From positions 62,001-126,000 of the forward strand of contig JAJECO010000044.1 in NCBI GenBank assembly GCA_022822005.1: a stretch of DNA of 64,000 nt, written 5' to 3'. The notes below the pieces were generated by a model. It had not been told where the DNA came from, did not search any database, and worked only from the letters and a program-made list of their open reading frames with translations. This stretch comes from Candidatus Poribacteria bacterium. Its GTDB lineage: Bacteria > Poribacteria > WGA-4E > PCPOR2b. The translations under genes and the position numbers were made by a program. This document shows positions 10,739 through 19,902 of the stretch, in pieces; position 1 is the stretch's first letter; each line of letters opens with the position of its first letter.

Positions 10739-11181
10739 ATGCAAGTTAGATTTGTGTGTTTCGTTATTATCTTTTTCGGTGCGTTGGTTCTGATTGCAGG
10801 GTGTAGTGGGAAGGATATCACGGAGCCCGAGGCAGAAATGCCTGAACCCGAGGAAGAGATAGATGAACCTGAAGACCCTTGTCTGCAACAAGGGCCGCCG
10901 AATACTGGCCAACTTACTGTTACACCTGCCCCCGGCGGTGTAATTTCTTCAAGCCAGGAGTTCACGTTGATTGTCGATACGTTTCCTACAGAGGTTATAG
11001 AGGTTACTGCCAATGGGATATCAGCTACAGCCACGGAGGCTGATGGGATTGGTAGAGTCTGGGTTGTTTCACTGATCTTAGAGCCAGAGACTCAGGGTTT
11101 TCTGTTGAATGGACAGAAAGCGATGGCTGCACTGGGGCTATAGCCATGGGTACCTACACGGTTGCCGCCGATGAAGACTAA
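10739..11181 (+). pseudogene. Lipoprotein gene with an apparent 1-nt frameshift
   Basis: A short lipoprotein: hydrophobic signal followed by lipobox LIAGC, then an acidic Pro/Glu-rich stretch and an Ig-like segment (TPAPGGVISSSQEFTL). AAGGAGGG precedes the start; TTG at 10733 is an alternative. As sequenced the frame stops at 11143 with a low-complexity tail. Shifting frame in the run TTTT near 11098-11101 continues the protein as FSVEWTESDGC then TGAIAMGTYTVAADED and stops at 11181. That tail reads as a natural domain end and contains the usual Gly/Thr/Tyr pattern. One missing T would explain it, either a true mutation or a sequence error. Function unknown; outer-membrane or periplasmic lipoprotein. 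Confidence 0.6.
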
Positions 11182-11369
11182 GTTAAATGTAGGCGCGTAT
11201 TGCATTAACTACACAGGAAAAATTTTGCTTTTTTTCGCTAAGTGTGCTACTTTAAGGCTTATCTGTGCCAGTGTGCGAAAATCCCGGGAGACAGCAATAT
11301 AATGAACGAGAATCTTGAGTTTGCTAAATATATCCCGGACTCGTGGCGCAAAGGACACAAGGGGACTCC

Positions 11370-13130
11370 ATGAGAACAGGGCAAGCTGCCATAAGACTCC
11401 TGCGTTATCGGCCTGGGCTTTTTCTGCTTACGATACTGTTTCGGGGGCTGGATGACCTTGTTCCGTTTCTGACAGGGTTGGTCATGAAGGCGTTCTTCGA
11501 TGCCCTCACAGGCGACGCGCAGGCAGGATTCACCCCGTGGACTTTGGTGGCACTGTTCATCGCTGTCGAAATTGGCGACCGCATTACGTTGTTTGGATCC
11601 GCGATCGTTTGGCCCCGCTGGTGGTACGCAGTAGAATCACTGCTTCGCAAAAACTTGATGTCCGCCCTGCTTAAGGTACGAACGCCGCGCCGCATCTCAA
11701 GTGCCTCCGGCGAAGTAACCAACCGTTTTCGCGACGATGTGGGAACCGTTGTCAGATACTTGGAGCGGTACATTCACCTCTGGGGCAACCTCATCTTTGC
11801 CGCGCTTGCTATCGTCTGGATGGTACGGATAAACGTCATGATCACGCTCATTACGGTCATCCCATCTATCCTCGTTGTAATCATCATTGATGCGGCAAGG
11901 AAATTCATCCACAAATATCGATCCGCGCAACGGATTGCTACGGCGCAGGCGACAAACTTCATCAATGAAATGTTCCAAGCGGTATTGGCGATCAAAGTTG
12001 CAACGATGGAGTCAAATGTCATCTCGCACTTCCGCCGGCTTAACGATGCGCGACGAAAATCCACGCTGATAGACAACCTGTTTGAACAACTCCTGCGCTC
12101 AATCAATTTTAATCTTGGGAATGTGGCAACGGGTGTGATTCTCATACTTGTTGCGGAACGGATGAAGTCGGGCGACTTTACCGTTGGAGATATCGCGCTC
12201 TTCATGACCTATGTGGGTGAAGTTGCCAGAAGCGGATCGCTCTTGGGAACAGTGATGACCCACCATGCCCGCGCAGAGATTTCCTTCGATCGGATGGAGC
12301 GCGTCATTGATGAGAGGTCACCAAGCGTCCTCGCTCAACATAGTCCGGTCTACCTCCGGGGCGAGCTGCCCACCATTCCGGTTCCTATCAAGACAGAATC
12401 CGACCAACTCCACGAACTGACAATCGAAGGGCTGACCTACCGCTACGATGGATCAGAGAATGGAATTCACGAAATTGATTTACAGATACCCGCGGGTGCA
12501 TTCGTTGTCATTACTGGGCGGATTGGGTCTGGTAAATCGACCCTGCTGCGAACCCTTCTCGGTGTTCTGCCAAAAGAGGCTGGAGAGATTCGATGGAATG
12601 GGGAGATGGTGAATGACTCCAAGGCATTCTTCGTGCCACCTCGTTGCGCCTATACCCCGCAAGTCCCGCAACTTTTCAGCGAACCGCTCAAGGACAATAT
12701 CCTCATGGGATTGCCAGATGATCCGGAGGCGCTCGATCAGGCGATCCGATTGGGCGTGATGGAGGAAGATCTCCCAACGCTCGAAGATGGATTGGATACG
12801 GTGGTCGGTCCACGAGGCGTCAAGCTATCGGGAGGGCAGATACAACGCGCCGCCGCGACACGGATGTTTGTCCGTCCTGCGGAACTTTTTGTCTTTGATG
12901 ATCTATCTTCCGCACTGGATGTGGAGACAGAAGGTGTGCTGTGGGATCGCGTCTTCGAAACACAGCGTTCAACCTGTCTCGTTGTTTCCCACCGCCGTCC
13001 AGCACTCCGCCGGGCGGACAAGATTATCGTCCTGAAGGACGGGCGGATTGAGGGTGTAGGCACACTGGACACCCTCTTGGCTTCCTGTGAAGAGATGCAA
13101 CGGTTGTGGCAGGGAGATGTCGACGCGTAA
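11370..13130 (+). CDS. ABC transporter, fused permease and ATPase (exporter half-transporter)
   Basis: A type IV ABC exporter half-transporter of 586 residues. The N-terminal half has about six hydrophobic segments; the C-terminal half is the nucleotide-binding domain with Walker [10 protein letters not shown], signature [14 protein letters not shown] and Walker [13 protein letters not shown], and a switch His in VVSHRR. The preferred start is ATG 11370 with AAGGGGAC upstream; an earlier GTG at 11343 lacks a ribosome site. It would function as a homodimer, or with a partner not seen here. Substrate is unknown (lipid, peptide or drug). The stop is only 3 bp from the convergent PhyH-HEAT gene. 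Confidence 0.88.
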   Translation: MRTGQAAIRLLRYRPGLFLLTILFRGLDDLVPFLTGLVMKAFFDALTGDAQAGFTPWTLVALFIAVEIGDRITLFGSAIVWPRWWYAVESLLRKNLMSALLKVRTPRRISSASGEVTNRFRDDVGTVVRYLERYIHLWGNLIFAALAIVWMVRINVMITLITVIPSILVVIIIDAARKFIHKYRSAQRIATAQATNFINEMFQAVLAIKVATMESNVISHFRRLNDARRKSTLIDNLFEQLLRSINFNLGNVATGVILILVAERMKSGDFTVGDIALFMTYVGEVARSGSLLGTVMTHHARAEISFDRMERVIDERSPSVLAQHSPVYLRGELPTIPVPIKTESDQLHELTIEGLTYRYDGSENGIHEIDLQIPAGAFVVITGRIGSGKSTLLRTLLGVLPKEAGEIRWNGEMVNDSKAFFVPPRCAYTPQVPQLFSEPLKDNILMGLPDDPEALDQAIRLGVMEEDLPTLEDGLDTVVGPRGVKLSGGQIQRAAATRMFVRPAELFVFDDLSSALDVETEGVLWDRVFETQRSTCLVVSHRRPALRRADKIIVLKDGRIEGVGTLDTLLASCEEMQRLWQGDVDA

Positions 13131-13133
13131 TTG

Positions 13134-14585
13134 TCAGTAAGGATTCTCTGCCGTGGTGATAGGACACCATCGAGAGGTCAACAGGTCGTCCCATAGAGCG
13201 TTTTGTGCTTCGGGCGTTCCGATCTGTCGTAGCACCGTAGCCGAATAGAAACGGACATACCGGTCCTCATCGTTTAACCTTCCCGCCAATGTTGGCACAA
13301 TACCGTCTGCTGATTGACCAATCTTTGCGAGTGCCATCACCGCATTAAGTCGAACAAGCATCTCTGAGTCGTTTGAGCCCCCCATCAATGCGGGTACAAT
13401 CTCATCGGGGGGCGCCGCAACCGTTCCTAACGCTTCCGCTGCATTTCGACGGACCCACGAATTCTCGTCACGTAGCCCCTGAATCAACCCCGGCACGGCT
13501 TCCTCTGCCAACGATCCTAAGTTGCCCAACGTGTCTGCCGCTGCTGCACGGGTGGGCCAAGACGCGTCCCCTAACGCCGAAATCAGTGTCGGTACACTGG
13601 ACTGTCCTACCTCTGTCAGTGCCTGAGAGGAATACAGATCCGCTGGGTTTCCGCCCTGTGGATTTGCTGCCGTGTGTGCGACATTTTTCTCCGCCAAAGC
13701 TTCAGCCTCAGCCCGTAAGGACTGCATGAGTTCCGGTACAACGGATTCGCCCATCCCGCCCAGCGCATAAGCGGCATTCAGACGGACGCTCTCATCGGTG
13801 TCTTGGAGCGCAGCTGTCAGCTTTGATACAGACCCGTTTGTATCGGATGCGCCTTGCCCTGACCTATCACCGCTTTGGGAGAGCCAGTCCCAGACGTGTC
13901 TCGATAACGCCGGATGTTCATCGCCATCCAGGGGTCCCCAGTTTGTATGTCCGTTGCTCAATAAGGGTTGGGAGGGTTCACTCATCCGTGTGAACTGAAA
14001 CTTTAGCATGTAGCGTTTCTTGTCGCTACGGTTCGCAGTCGCTCGGTGCCACGAATCAAAATTGACGATTGTTACTGTTCCTGCTTTTCCACAGAGTGCC
14101 TGCTCCCGCTCAATGCTCTGTGTCGGATTCGTGTCGGAGAGCGTGTTGTAGTACTGTCTTCTGGGCAGGATTCCTGTTGGTCCCATGTCTTCCGTAACAT
14201 CTTGCGGGTAGTAGAAAGCCATCACCCACCGGAAGCGGTGATGCCGCACCTTTTGATCGAAGATATAGTCATCCTTATGCCAAGTCTGTCCGTCACCCCC
14301 CGGCGTGTTGAGGTGGCAGTAGCGGTGGGGGTGCATCAGGTAATCTGGACCCAGCAGACTACTCAATGCGCCGCAAACCTTCGGGTGCTCGAAAACCCGC
14401 TGAATATCAGGGATTCGGGGTAGCAGATTGTTTCCCGGATTGCCTTCCTTCGCGAGCATCTCCTCAATTTGCTGATAGATGTCCCCGTGAAGGTCGGTCG
14501 GAAAATCTGTTTGGATTTGGATATACCCGTTGACAATAAAATCCCGGATCTCTTCGCCGCTAAGGAGATACGCTTTATCTACCAT
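13134..14585 (-). CDS. PhyH-type dioxygenase fused to HEAT repeats
   Basis: A 483-residue two-part protein. Residues 1 to about 250 form a phytanoyl-CoA-dioxygenase-like domain (Fe(II)/2-oxoglutarate family), with the iron ligands in WHKDD (His103, Asp105) and a distal His in SWHRAT followed by basic residues that would hold 2-oxoglutarate. Residues from about 255 onward are HEAT-like repeats, each with a core like VRLNAAYALGGMG, WPTRAAAADTLGNLG, VRRNAAEALGTV, VRLNAVMALAKIG and VRFYSATVLRQIG. HEAT solenoids bind proteins, so the fusion suggests an oxygenase directed to a protein partner or scaffold; that is inference. It is the last gene of a minus-strand series starting at 21999. Confidence 0.85.
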   Translation of the reverse strand: MVDKAYLLSGEEIRDFIVNGYIQIQTDFPTDLHGDIYQQIEEMLAKEGNPGNNLLPRIPDIQRVFEHPKVCGALSSLLGPDYLMHPHRYCHLNTPGGDGQTWHKDDYIFDQKVRHHRFRWVMAFYYPQDVTEDMGPTGILPRRQYYNTLSDTNPTQSIEREQALCGKAGTVTIVNFDSWHRATANRSDKKRYMLKFQFTRMSEPSQPLLSNGHTNWGPLDGDEHPALSRHVWDWLSQSGDRSGQGASDTNGSVSKLTAALQDTDESVRLNAAYALGGMGESVVPELMQSLRAEAEALAEKNVAHTAANPQGGNPADLYSSQALTEVGQSSVPTLISALGDASWPTRAAAADTLGNLGSLAEEAVPGLIQGLRDENSWVRRNAAEALGTVAAPPDEIVPALMGGSNDSEMLVRLNAVMALAKIGQSADGIVPTLAGRLNDEDRYVRFYSATVLRQIGTPEAQNALWDDLLTSRWCPITTAENPY

Positions 14586-14614
14586 TTCCTTTTTTCCTTT
14601 CGGTATGGGGCCGC

Positions 14615-15283
14615 TTATTTCCCTTGTGAAAGGCTTGTGAGTTCGGATTCGTTCAGATACGGCTGAATCTTTTCCGCAAAATCAGCGACGGTCTCATCGA
14701 CTGTCGCTGTAGAAGTGTCTAACGTTATCTTATTTCTGATCGACGAGTTTTGGTGCGCTTCCTCAAATTTTTGCAGCACATCTGGGATGTCCCCTTCAGG
14801 CACAACAGGGTATTTATGGGGATTTTCGTTCATCCGCTTGGCGATGACTTCGGGGGAGGCTTTTACTAAAACGAGCACCGTCTCAGGCGCGAAATTCAGG
14901 ATACGCTTTTCAAGGCTTTGTGCAACTGTTTCCCGATCACCCAGCCCGCCCGGTGCCCCGTAACCGTAGTACAACTGTCCGTATATCCCCTCTTCGATAT
15001 GGACACCGATTCCGAGGAAATCCTCGCCCGACGCAGACTGGGCGGGCGTGTGATAGTAGAGGTTGTGCCGCATGATAACCTCTGTCAATCGTGGGCTGAG
15101 TGCGTCGAACTGTGCGATTTCTTCCTCAGTGAGTTCAGGACCGTGGGGCTTGGTATCCGGCAGCTTGAAGTGATCGTGGATAAGTGTAAATTCCTTATCC
15201 ATCGTCTCTTTGGTCCATTCGTTGATTGCGTGTGCCAATGTTGTTGTGCCACTGTATTCACAGCCGATCAGAATAAGTCTCAT
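14615..15283 (-). CDS. P-loop kinase-like protein with variant Walker A
   Basis: A 222-residue protein beginning with a P-loop-like motif, IGCEYSGTTTLA, after the first beta strand. The position normally occupied by Lys in GxxxxGK[ST] is Thr. The rest (a predicted helical lid containing AKRMNENPHKYPV, and VLVLVKASPEVIAKRM resembling the nucleoside/shikimate kinase LID region) supports the nucleoside/nucleotide-kinase-like P-loop fold. Loss of the lysine could mean altered nucleotide binding, non-catalytic binding, or a different donor. GGAGGAAC precedes the start. It sits about 30 bp upstream of the PhyH-HEAT gene and is probably co-transcribed. I do not recognise a named function. Confidence 0.6.
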   Translation of the reverse strand: MRLILIGCEYSGTTTLAHAINEWTKETMDKEFTLIHDHFKLPDTKPHGPELTEEEIAQFDALSPRLTEVIMRHNLYYHTPAQSASGEDFLGIGVHIEEGIYGQLYYGYGAPGGLGDRETVAQSLEKRILNFAPETVLVLVKASPEVIAKRMNENPHKYPVVPEGDIPDVLQKFEEAHQNSSIRNKITLDTSTATVDETVADFAEKIQPYLNESELTSLSQGK

Positions 15284-15365
15284 CTTGTTCCTCCATGGGT
15301 TTTCGGGTGGATGTTTCAGACAACGCTTTTATCAAAGGCAGCAGAGCCTTCTGTTCGGTTTTACC

Positions 15366-16361
15366 TCATGACGAATTTTGTGCCTGTTGTTCTCTGTAAG
15401 CTGCACTGGCAGCGTTCAAAGTCTCAATCGCTGCGTCGGGCAATACAATCTGTGTGCCGTCGAAATTGTCCTCGACATGTTCAGGACTTTCCGCCCCCGC
15501 CAATACGCTTGTCACCTCCGGATGGGTCAGCACCCAAGCGACACAAACCGTCCCGCGAGGCACACGCAGGTCTTGAGCCACCTCGTCCAGTACGTCTATC
15601 AACGTCGCCAACGGTGTGCTTGGATCGATATCGCGTCCCGGTACAAGGTGTCCGGTGTCCAGCGGGCTGAAAGCGAGGAGCCCCAGCCCGGATTGCCGCA
15701 ACACAGGAAACATCTCTCCCTCCATTTGCTGCACACGGGATTCGCCTGTATCGGTCAAGGATTCTCCAGCGATATTGTAATAATCTTCGGTGCCTGCGAT
15801 GGGGGCTTTGTCGGTTGTTCGGGCAAGCTCGGCGTACTCGCTCACCTGCGCGGTACTATGGTTGGAGACACCCCAGTGTCGGATCTTTCCTGATTGTACC
15901 AGCGCGTCCATCGAATCAACAATCTCTGCTGCGGGCGTAACCTTGTCCGGCTGATGGAGCAGGTAGAGATCGATATAGTCGGTCTGTAGACGTTTGAGGC
16001 TGCCTTCTGCCTGTTCAAAAAGGAAATCTCGGGTGAAACGCGCCGGTTCTCCCGGACTACTCTCTTTTTTTGGAGCGTATGACGCAGCGACCTTGGTGCA
16101 GATGATCACCTGATCGCGCCTGCCTACAACGGCTTTGCCCAAGGTTTCTTCTGCCCCGCCCCAGCCGTAGGCGTTCGATGAATCGAAGAAGTTCACACCC
16201 ACGTCAATACAGTGTTGCAGTACGCGCAGCCCCATTGAATTATCCGCTGCCCGTGGCATATTCCGAAATGCGGTCCCCTGACAGACTTGGGAGACATACA
16301 GATCGGTCTGCCCGAAACGTACCAGATGTGAGGGGCGCTCCTTGTCTGATTTTTCTGCCAT
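15366..16361 (-). CDS. Aldo/keto reductase
   Basis: A 331-residue NADPH-dependent aldo/keto reductase with a (beta/alpha)8 barrel. The catalytic tetrad is visible: Asp in VNFFDSSNAYG, Tyr in the same motif, Lys in ICTKVAAS and His in YLLHQPD. The C-terminal part has the cofactor-binding region ending in VLAGAESPEHVEDN. The sequence resembles the YhdN/L-glyceraldehyde-3-phosphate-reductase-like AKR branch and plant voltage-channel beta-subunit homologues; substrate is unknown. AAAGGGATG lies before the ATG. It lies within the eight-gene minus-strand cluster. Confidence 0.88.
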   Translation of the reverse strand: MAEKSDKERPSHLVRFGQTDLYVSQVCQGTAFRNMPRAADNSMGLRVLQHCIDVGVNFFDSSNAYGWGGAEETLGKAVVGRRDQVIICTKVAASYAPKKESSPGEPARFTRDFLFEQAEGSLKRLQTDYIDLYLLHQPDKVTPAAEIVDSMDALVQSGKIRHWGVSNHSTAQVSEYAELARTTDKAPIAGTEDYYNIAGESLTDTGESRVQQMEGEMFPVLRQSGLGLLAFSPLDTGHLVPGRDIDPSTPLATLIDVLDEVAQDLRVPRGTVCVAWVLTHPEVTSVLAGAESPEHVEDNFDGTQIVLPDAAIETLNAASAAYREQQAQNSS

Positions 16362-16395
16362 TTGTTCATCCCTTTCGTGCGAATTCCGTTATCGT

Positions 16396-16788
16396 TCAAT
16401 CTTTTTTCAGATCCATTATCACACCATTGGAACGCTCATAACCGTGGCGCTCATAAAACGGAACAACCCCCTCCCCGCAACGCAGAAAGACCTCCTCTAC
16501 CTCCGCCAACCGCTCGGTTATCCGTTGCATCAATTCGGAACCGATGCCTGTTCCACGTTTCGATTCTGCTACAACTACATCGTCGATCAGAGCCCGGTAG
16601 ATGCCGTCAGTTATCACTCGGACAAAGCCGACAAGACGGTCGCCTTCCCATGCCCCCAAGGTGAGGGGCGTCCCGTCGAGCATTGTTTGGATGCCCTCAA
16701 CACTTCTCCGATTTGCCCATCCTGTCTGCCGGAGTAGGTCCTGCAACTGTTGTAATTCGATCTCTCTATCAAAGGAATAGTCCACCAT
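16396..16788 (-). CDS. GNAT family N-acetyltransferase
   Basis: A 130-residue GCN5-related acetyltransferase. The acetyl-CoA-binding loop is SKRGTGIGSELMQRI (R-G-x-G-I-G-x-x-L), preceded by the central strand ALIDDVVVAES and followed by FYERHGYERSNG, the typical C-terminal motif. ATG at 16788 is preferred because AGAGAGG lies 6 to 7 nt upstream; a longer frame to 16854 lacks support and would overlap the next gene. The acetyl acceptor is unknown. It lies between a ceramidase-like protein and an aldo/keto reductase in the minus-strand cluster. Confidence 0.85.
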   Translation of the reverse strand: MVDYSFDREIELQQLQDLLRQTGWANRRSVEGIQTMLDGTPLTLGAWEGDRLVGFVRVITDGIYRALIDDVVVAESKRGTGIGSELMQRITERLAEVEEVFLRCGEGVVPFYERHGYERSNGVIMDLKKD

Positions 16789-16811
16789 ACTGAAACCTCT
16801 CTGAGTCTTTC

Positions 16812-18113
16812 TTAGGTTGAGCTCTGTTGTAGCTGCTGGAGCATACGGAGGCATTCATCGACCATCCGCTCGCCGGTGCCTTCCTCCGCATAACTGTGCA
16901 GCCCCATCCACGTTTGATAGCCGCCGAGTGTGTGCGCTTCCATATCGGGTAGATAGCCCATCCAGTCGTTGGCGAGCGAGACGACGTAGGTGTGCTGAAA
17001 CGGTGAGCGTTCCTTGAGTTCAACGCCTAAGCTGGTAAACAGTTCGCCCGGCATACCGACAACCGCGACTTCGCCGATAACCATTGCTTGGAGTGTGGTT
17101 TGGCGCTCTTGTCCTTGCCGGGGCGCAAGGGTTTGGCGCATGTTTCGGAACACATTGATGGTGCTATCCGCACCGTCCGGCACACGCTTACGGCAGTACG
17201 AGGACACCTTTTCATCCTCTACGTCTTCGTCAAACGTCCGCACTTTGAAGGTAAAGGGGCGTTGGATGGATGCCAATTTGTCAACGGGCATCGGCTTTGC
17301 CTGTTCCATAGCGTTAGTGATTACCCCTTTGAGCCGCTTAACCGCTTCGGGCGGTGGCACCTCGGTGACGTTGTGTGTTGAGCCAAACGCGCCCGGCAGA
17401 AAGCATACACTGCCGCCCAACTCGGCTTCCAATTCTTGTGATGTCAAGCCGTAGAAACTGGGGGAACGGACATCCCCGCTGCAAGTTCCAATCGTATGGG
17501 TGGAGTGGTTGTATATCAGTGCTTGGAGTTGACCGTCAGCGTCGCGGAAGGCGAAGACCGGCAGCTCCGGGTCGAAGGGACCGGTAGGGCGCACGGCGTC
17601 TGTACCGGGTCCCACCCACCAGATTGTACCGTCAGCGAGCAACAGACGGCTATTTCCACCGATGCTGTTTTCTGCGCCTTGGTGAAAGTAGAAATGGGAT
17701 TCGTTGTCGCTTAAGTTTGCATCCGCCTGCTGGACAGTTTTGATAATCCCTTCGCGTAGACGTTGGCAAAACAGTTCGTCGCGACCATAGCCGTGCACGA
17801 CGATGGTACTCGGTGCGTGATGCGTGTGCGTGGCACTGATTAGGATATTAGGGCGCGAAATGTCGGTTGTCCTTTCGATCTCGGAGACCACGGCATCAAC
17901 GTCGTCGCGTTCTACAACGATAACGTCGCAAACGACAATAGCAAGTTTGGGGGCAGGCGGTCTTTCAATCACGATGGCAACTGCTCGCAGTTCGCCCTCT
18001 TGCCCCTTCACATGCTTCGGCAGGATGCTACCTGCGACGACCATTGAATCGTCAGCCTGAAGATTCACACTTCCCGTTCCCACACGCAATCCAGCGACTG
18101 TCGTTGATTCCAT
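16812..18113 (-). CDS. Neutral/alkaline ceramidase-like protein
   Basis: A 433-residue protein related to the N-terminal domain of neutral/alkaline non-lysosomal ceramidases, zinc amidases. The opening VGTGSVNLQA, the SATHTHHAPS motif (zinc-binding His pair) and a later NHSTHTIG match that domain. The Ig-like C-terminal domain of full-length ceramidases (about 650 or more residues) is absent. No signal peptide is visible, so it is likely cytoplasmic. The short cytoplasmic versions are common in bacteria rich in PhyH and Gfo/Idh genes and may hydrolyse amide bonds in substrates other than ceramide. GGAGGGAA precedes the start. It belongs to the minus-strand cluster. Confidence 0.75.
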   Translation of the reverse strand: MESTTVAGLRVGTGSVNLQADDSMVVAGSILPKHVKGQEGELRAVAIVIERPPAPKLAIVVCDVIVVERDDVDAVVSEIERTTDISRPNILISATHTHHAPSTIVVHGYGRDELFCQRLREGIIKTVQQADANLSDNESHFYFHQGAENSIGGNSRLLLADGTIWWVGPGTDAVRPTGPFDPELPVFAFRDADGQLQALIYNHSTHTIGTCSGDVRSPSFYGLTSQELEAELGGSVCFLPGAFGSTHNVTEVPPPEAVKRLKGVITNAMEQAKPMPVDKLASIQRPFTFKVRTFDEDVEDEKVSSYCRKRVPDGADSTINVFRNMRQTLAPRQGQERQTTLQAMVIGEVAVVGMPGELFTSLGVELKERSPFQHTYVVSLANDWMGYLPDMEAHTLGGYQTWMGLHSYAEEGTGERMVDECLRMLQQLQQSST

Positions 18114-18145
18114 CAGGTTCCCTCCAAGAGTTGTTCGCTAGGGCG

Positions 18146-19762
18146 CTAATAGTCGATCGGTTCTCGTCCAAAGTGGCGATGGAGTCGGTATCGGATGTCA
18201 CAATCGACATCGTAGACATCAAAAGGGTTCTCAATATTCGGGTCTCGCTTCATCAGTGTGATGTGCACCGTGTTATGTTCCGGCTTCGGATAATGCGCGG
18301 GTGGCAGTTGGTATTTATACACCTGTCCGTAGGGACCTACAGCTCCGGTACTTATCAGGCGGTAGTTCAGATCCTCTATATCCAGAATAGAATCCGGCAG
18401 CGGTTGACCGTTCAACTCAATTCGGAGATCGTTCAGCGAAGGTTCAATCCCTATTATCCGTATCCGTAGTTGAACCGATTCAACCCTTCCTAACCCCTCC
18501 CATTTTTCTAACTCGTCACTTGTCCGTAGTAGGACCTCGACCGGTTCCCCTTCAACCAATGTCTGGGGTAGCGTGGGTGCTACGCCGGGTGCCCAGCCTA
18601 CACCTTTGGTCACACCCTGTGTCTCGGAGCGGACGCGGTAAAGCTTGTCGGCTGTCGCCAACATGTCGGGGTGCCCCAGCAGCCGCAGGGTCTGATACTC
18701 GTTGTGCGTCCAGGGCCAACCGTTGGGCGTCCAGTGGGCGTCCCCTATCCCGAAACCGTCCGCGCCTTGGGCATACGCATTCGCAGCAGCAGCCCAGATC
18801 ATCGGTGGGGTGGCGTACTGCTTCAGTTGCCTGCCGAGCACGTTTTGGAAGGATGAAAGCACCCTGCATTGGGTGCCATTGGTTAAAGCTACCGCGCCTG
18901 AAAGATCGGGATCCTGATCGACCGGTCCCTGTGTGAGACCGGGTTGACAGATGAGACCGTCCACCAATCCCTCCGAGACCCAAAGCGGAACGTCATACCC
19001 AAGGGCTTTCCAAGCGTCTGGATGCGCCGGAATACGGACATAGATGCGTTTGCGACGTCCCTGATCCGCTTCAGCGTTCCGAGCGACTGCACGAAGGTCG
19101 CGGATCCATTGGGTCATAATCGGTGCGAGTTCATCGACCTCGTCGAACCTGCAAAACGGGACGAAATCGGTCATGTTCAGTTCTATCCCATCGATTGAGT
19201 AGCGCGTGAGTAGTTCCTCGGAAACCCGGAACTGTTGCTCCCGAACCTCCGGGTGCAGAAAGCTGAACCGCGTCGTCGATGCGTCCGATGCCCGTGGATC
19301 GTCTTCCTCTCCCACCTGAAACTCTGGATGCTCGTACACAAAGTCGGACTTCCGACCCAATCCACCGTCAGTCGCTCTATCGCCGCCGGAGAGGGTGACC
19401 GGGTTGCTCGGAATAAACCAGATCCCTTTTTCGTGGCAGCGATCGCAGAGCAGCTTCAACGGATCGTAGCCATCGGCGATCAGTTGATGAATATTTCGAC
19501 CAGCACGATACCAGACCGTGTGCGTCCATTTGACGACGTTATCGCCCCACTTCTGCGCGACACGGCTGTCATACATGGTCACACCCCCTTCAAGCACGGC
19601 GAAGTATATGAGGGTGTCCACGCCGCTGTCTGCCAGTTGGTCTACGTTGAAGGTGAAATCCCCGGGTTCGAGGGGCGGTTCAAATTGGTAGAGGCTCGCA
19701 GCGTGCCGTCCGTCGTCGAACATGAAAACGCGGGGTTCGTCCAAGGCGTGTCTACGGTTCAT
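18146..19762 (-). CDS. Glycosidase-like TIM-barrel protein, function unknown
   Basis: A 538-residue protein with features of a family-10-like glycosyl hydrolase barrel: an early strand with DTLIYFAVLEGG, HEKGIWFIPSNPV, a nucleophile-like strand in SIDGIELNMTDFVPF, GRRKRIYVRIPAHP and the late strand ADGFGIGDAHW. The C-terminal 150 residues look like a beta-rich accessory domain. Acidic residues in IELNMTD and the Asp in GIGDAHW are candidate catalytic positions. There is no signal peptide. AAAGG precedes the ATG. Placement beside the ceramidase-like gene and PhyH suggests catabolism of a glycoconjugate, an inference from context only. Confidence 0.55.
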   Translation of the reverse strand: MNRRHALDEPRVFMFDDGRHAASLYQFEPPLEPGDFTFNVDQLADSGVDTLIYFAVLEGGVTMYDSRVAQKWGDNVVKWTHTVWYRAGRNIHQLIADGYDPLKLLCDRCHEKGIWFIPSNPVTLSGGDRATDGGLGRKSDFVYEHPEFQVGEEDDPRASDASTTRFSFLHPEVREQQFRVSEELLTRYSIDGIELNMTDFVPFCRFDEVDELAPIMTQWIRDLRAVARNAEADQGRRKRIYVRIPAHPDAWKALGYDVPLWVSEGLVDGLICQPGLTQGPVDQDPDLSGAVALTNGTQCRVLSSFQNVLGRQLKQYATPPMIWAAAANAYAQGADGFGIGDAHWTPNGWPWTHNEYQTLRLLGHPDMLATADKLYRVRSETQGVTKGVGWAPGVAPTLPQTLVEGEPVEVLLRTSDELEKWEGLGRVESVQLRIRIIGIEPSLNDLRIELNGQPLPDSILDIEDLNYRLISTGAVGPYGQVYKYQLPPAHYPKPEHNTVHITLMKRDPNIENPFDVYDVDCDIRYRLHRHFGREPIDY

Positions 19763-19902
19763 AGCGGTGTGCCTTTCCGGTAGGTATATTCAATAGTGGA
19801 TTCTAAAAACAGATAGATACTTTGGCTCCCCATGTTTGGTAGGCGCTGTTTCCAACTGCGCCGGTACAGAGTGTCCAATTAATTCTAAACTTTACTAAAA
19901 AT

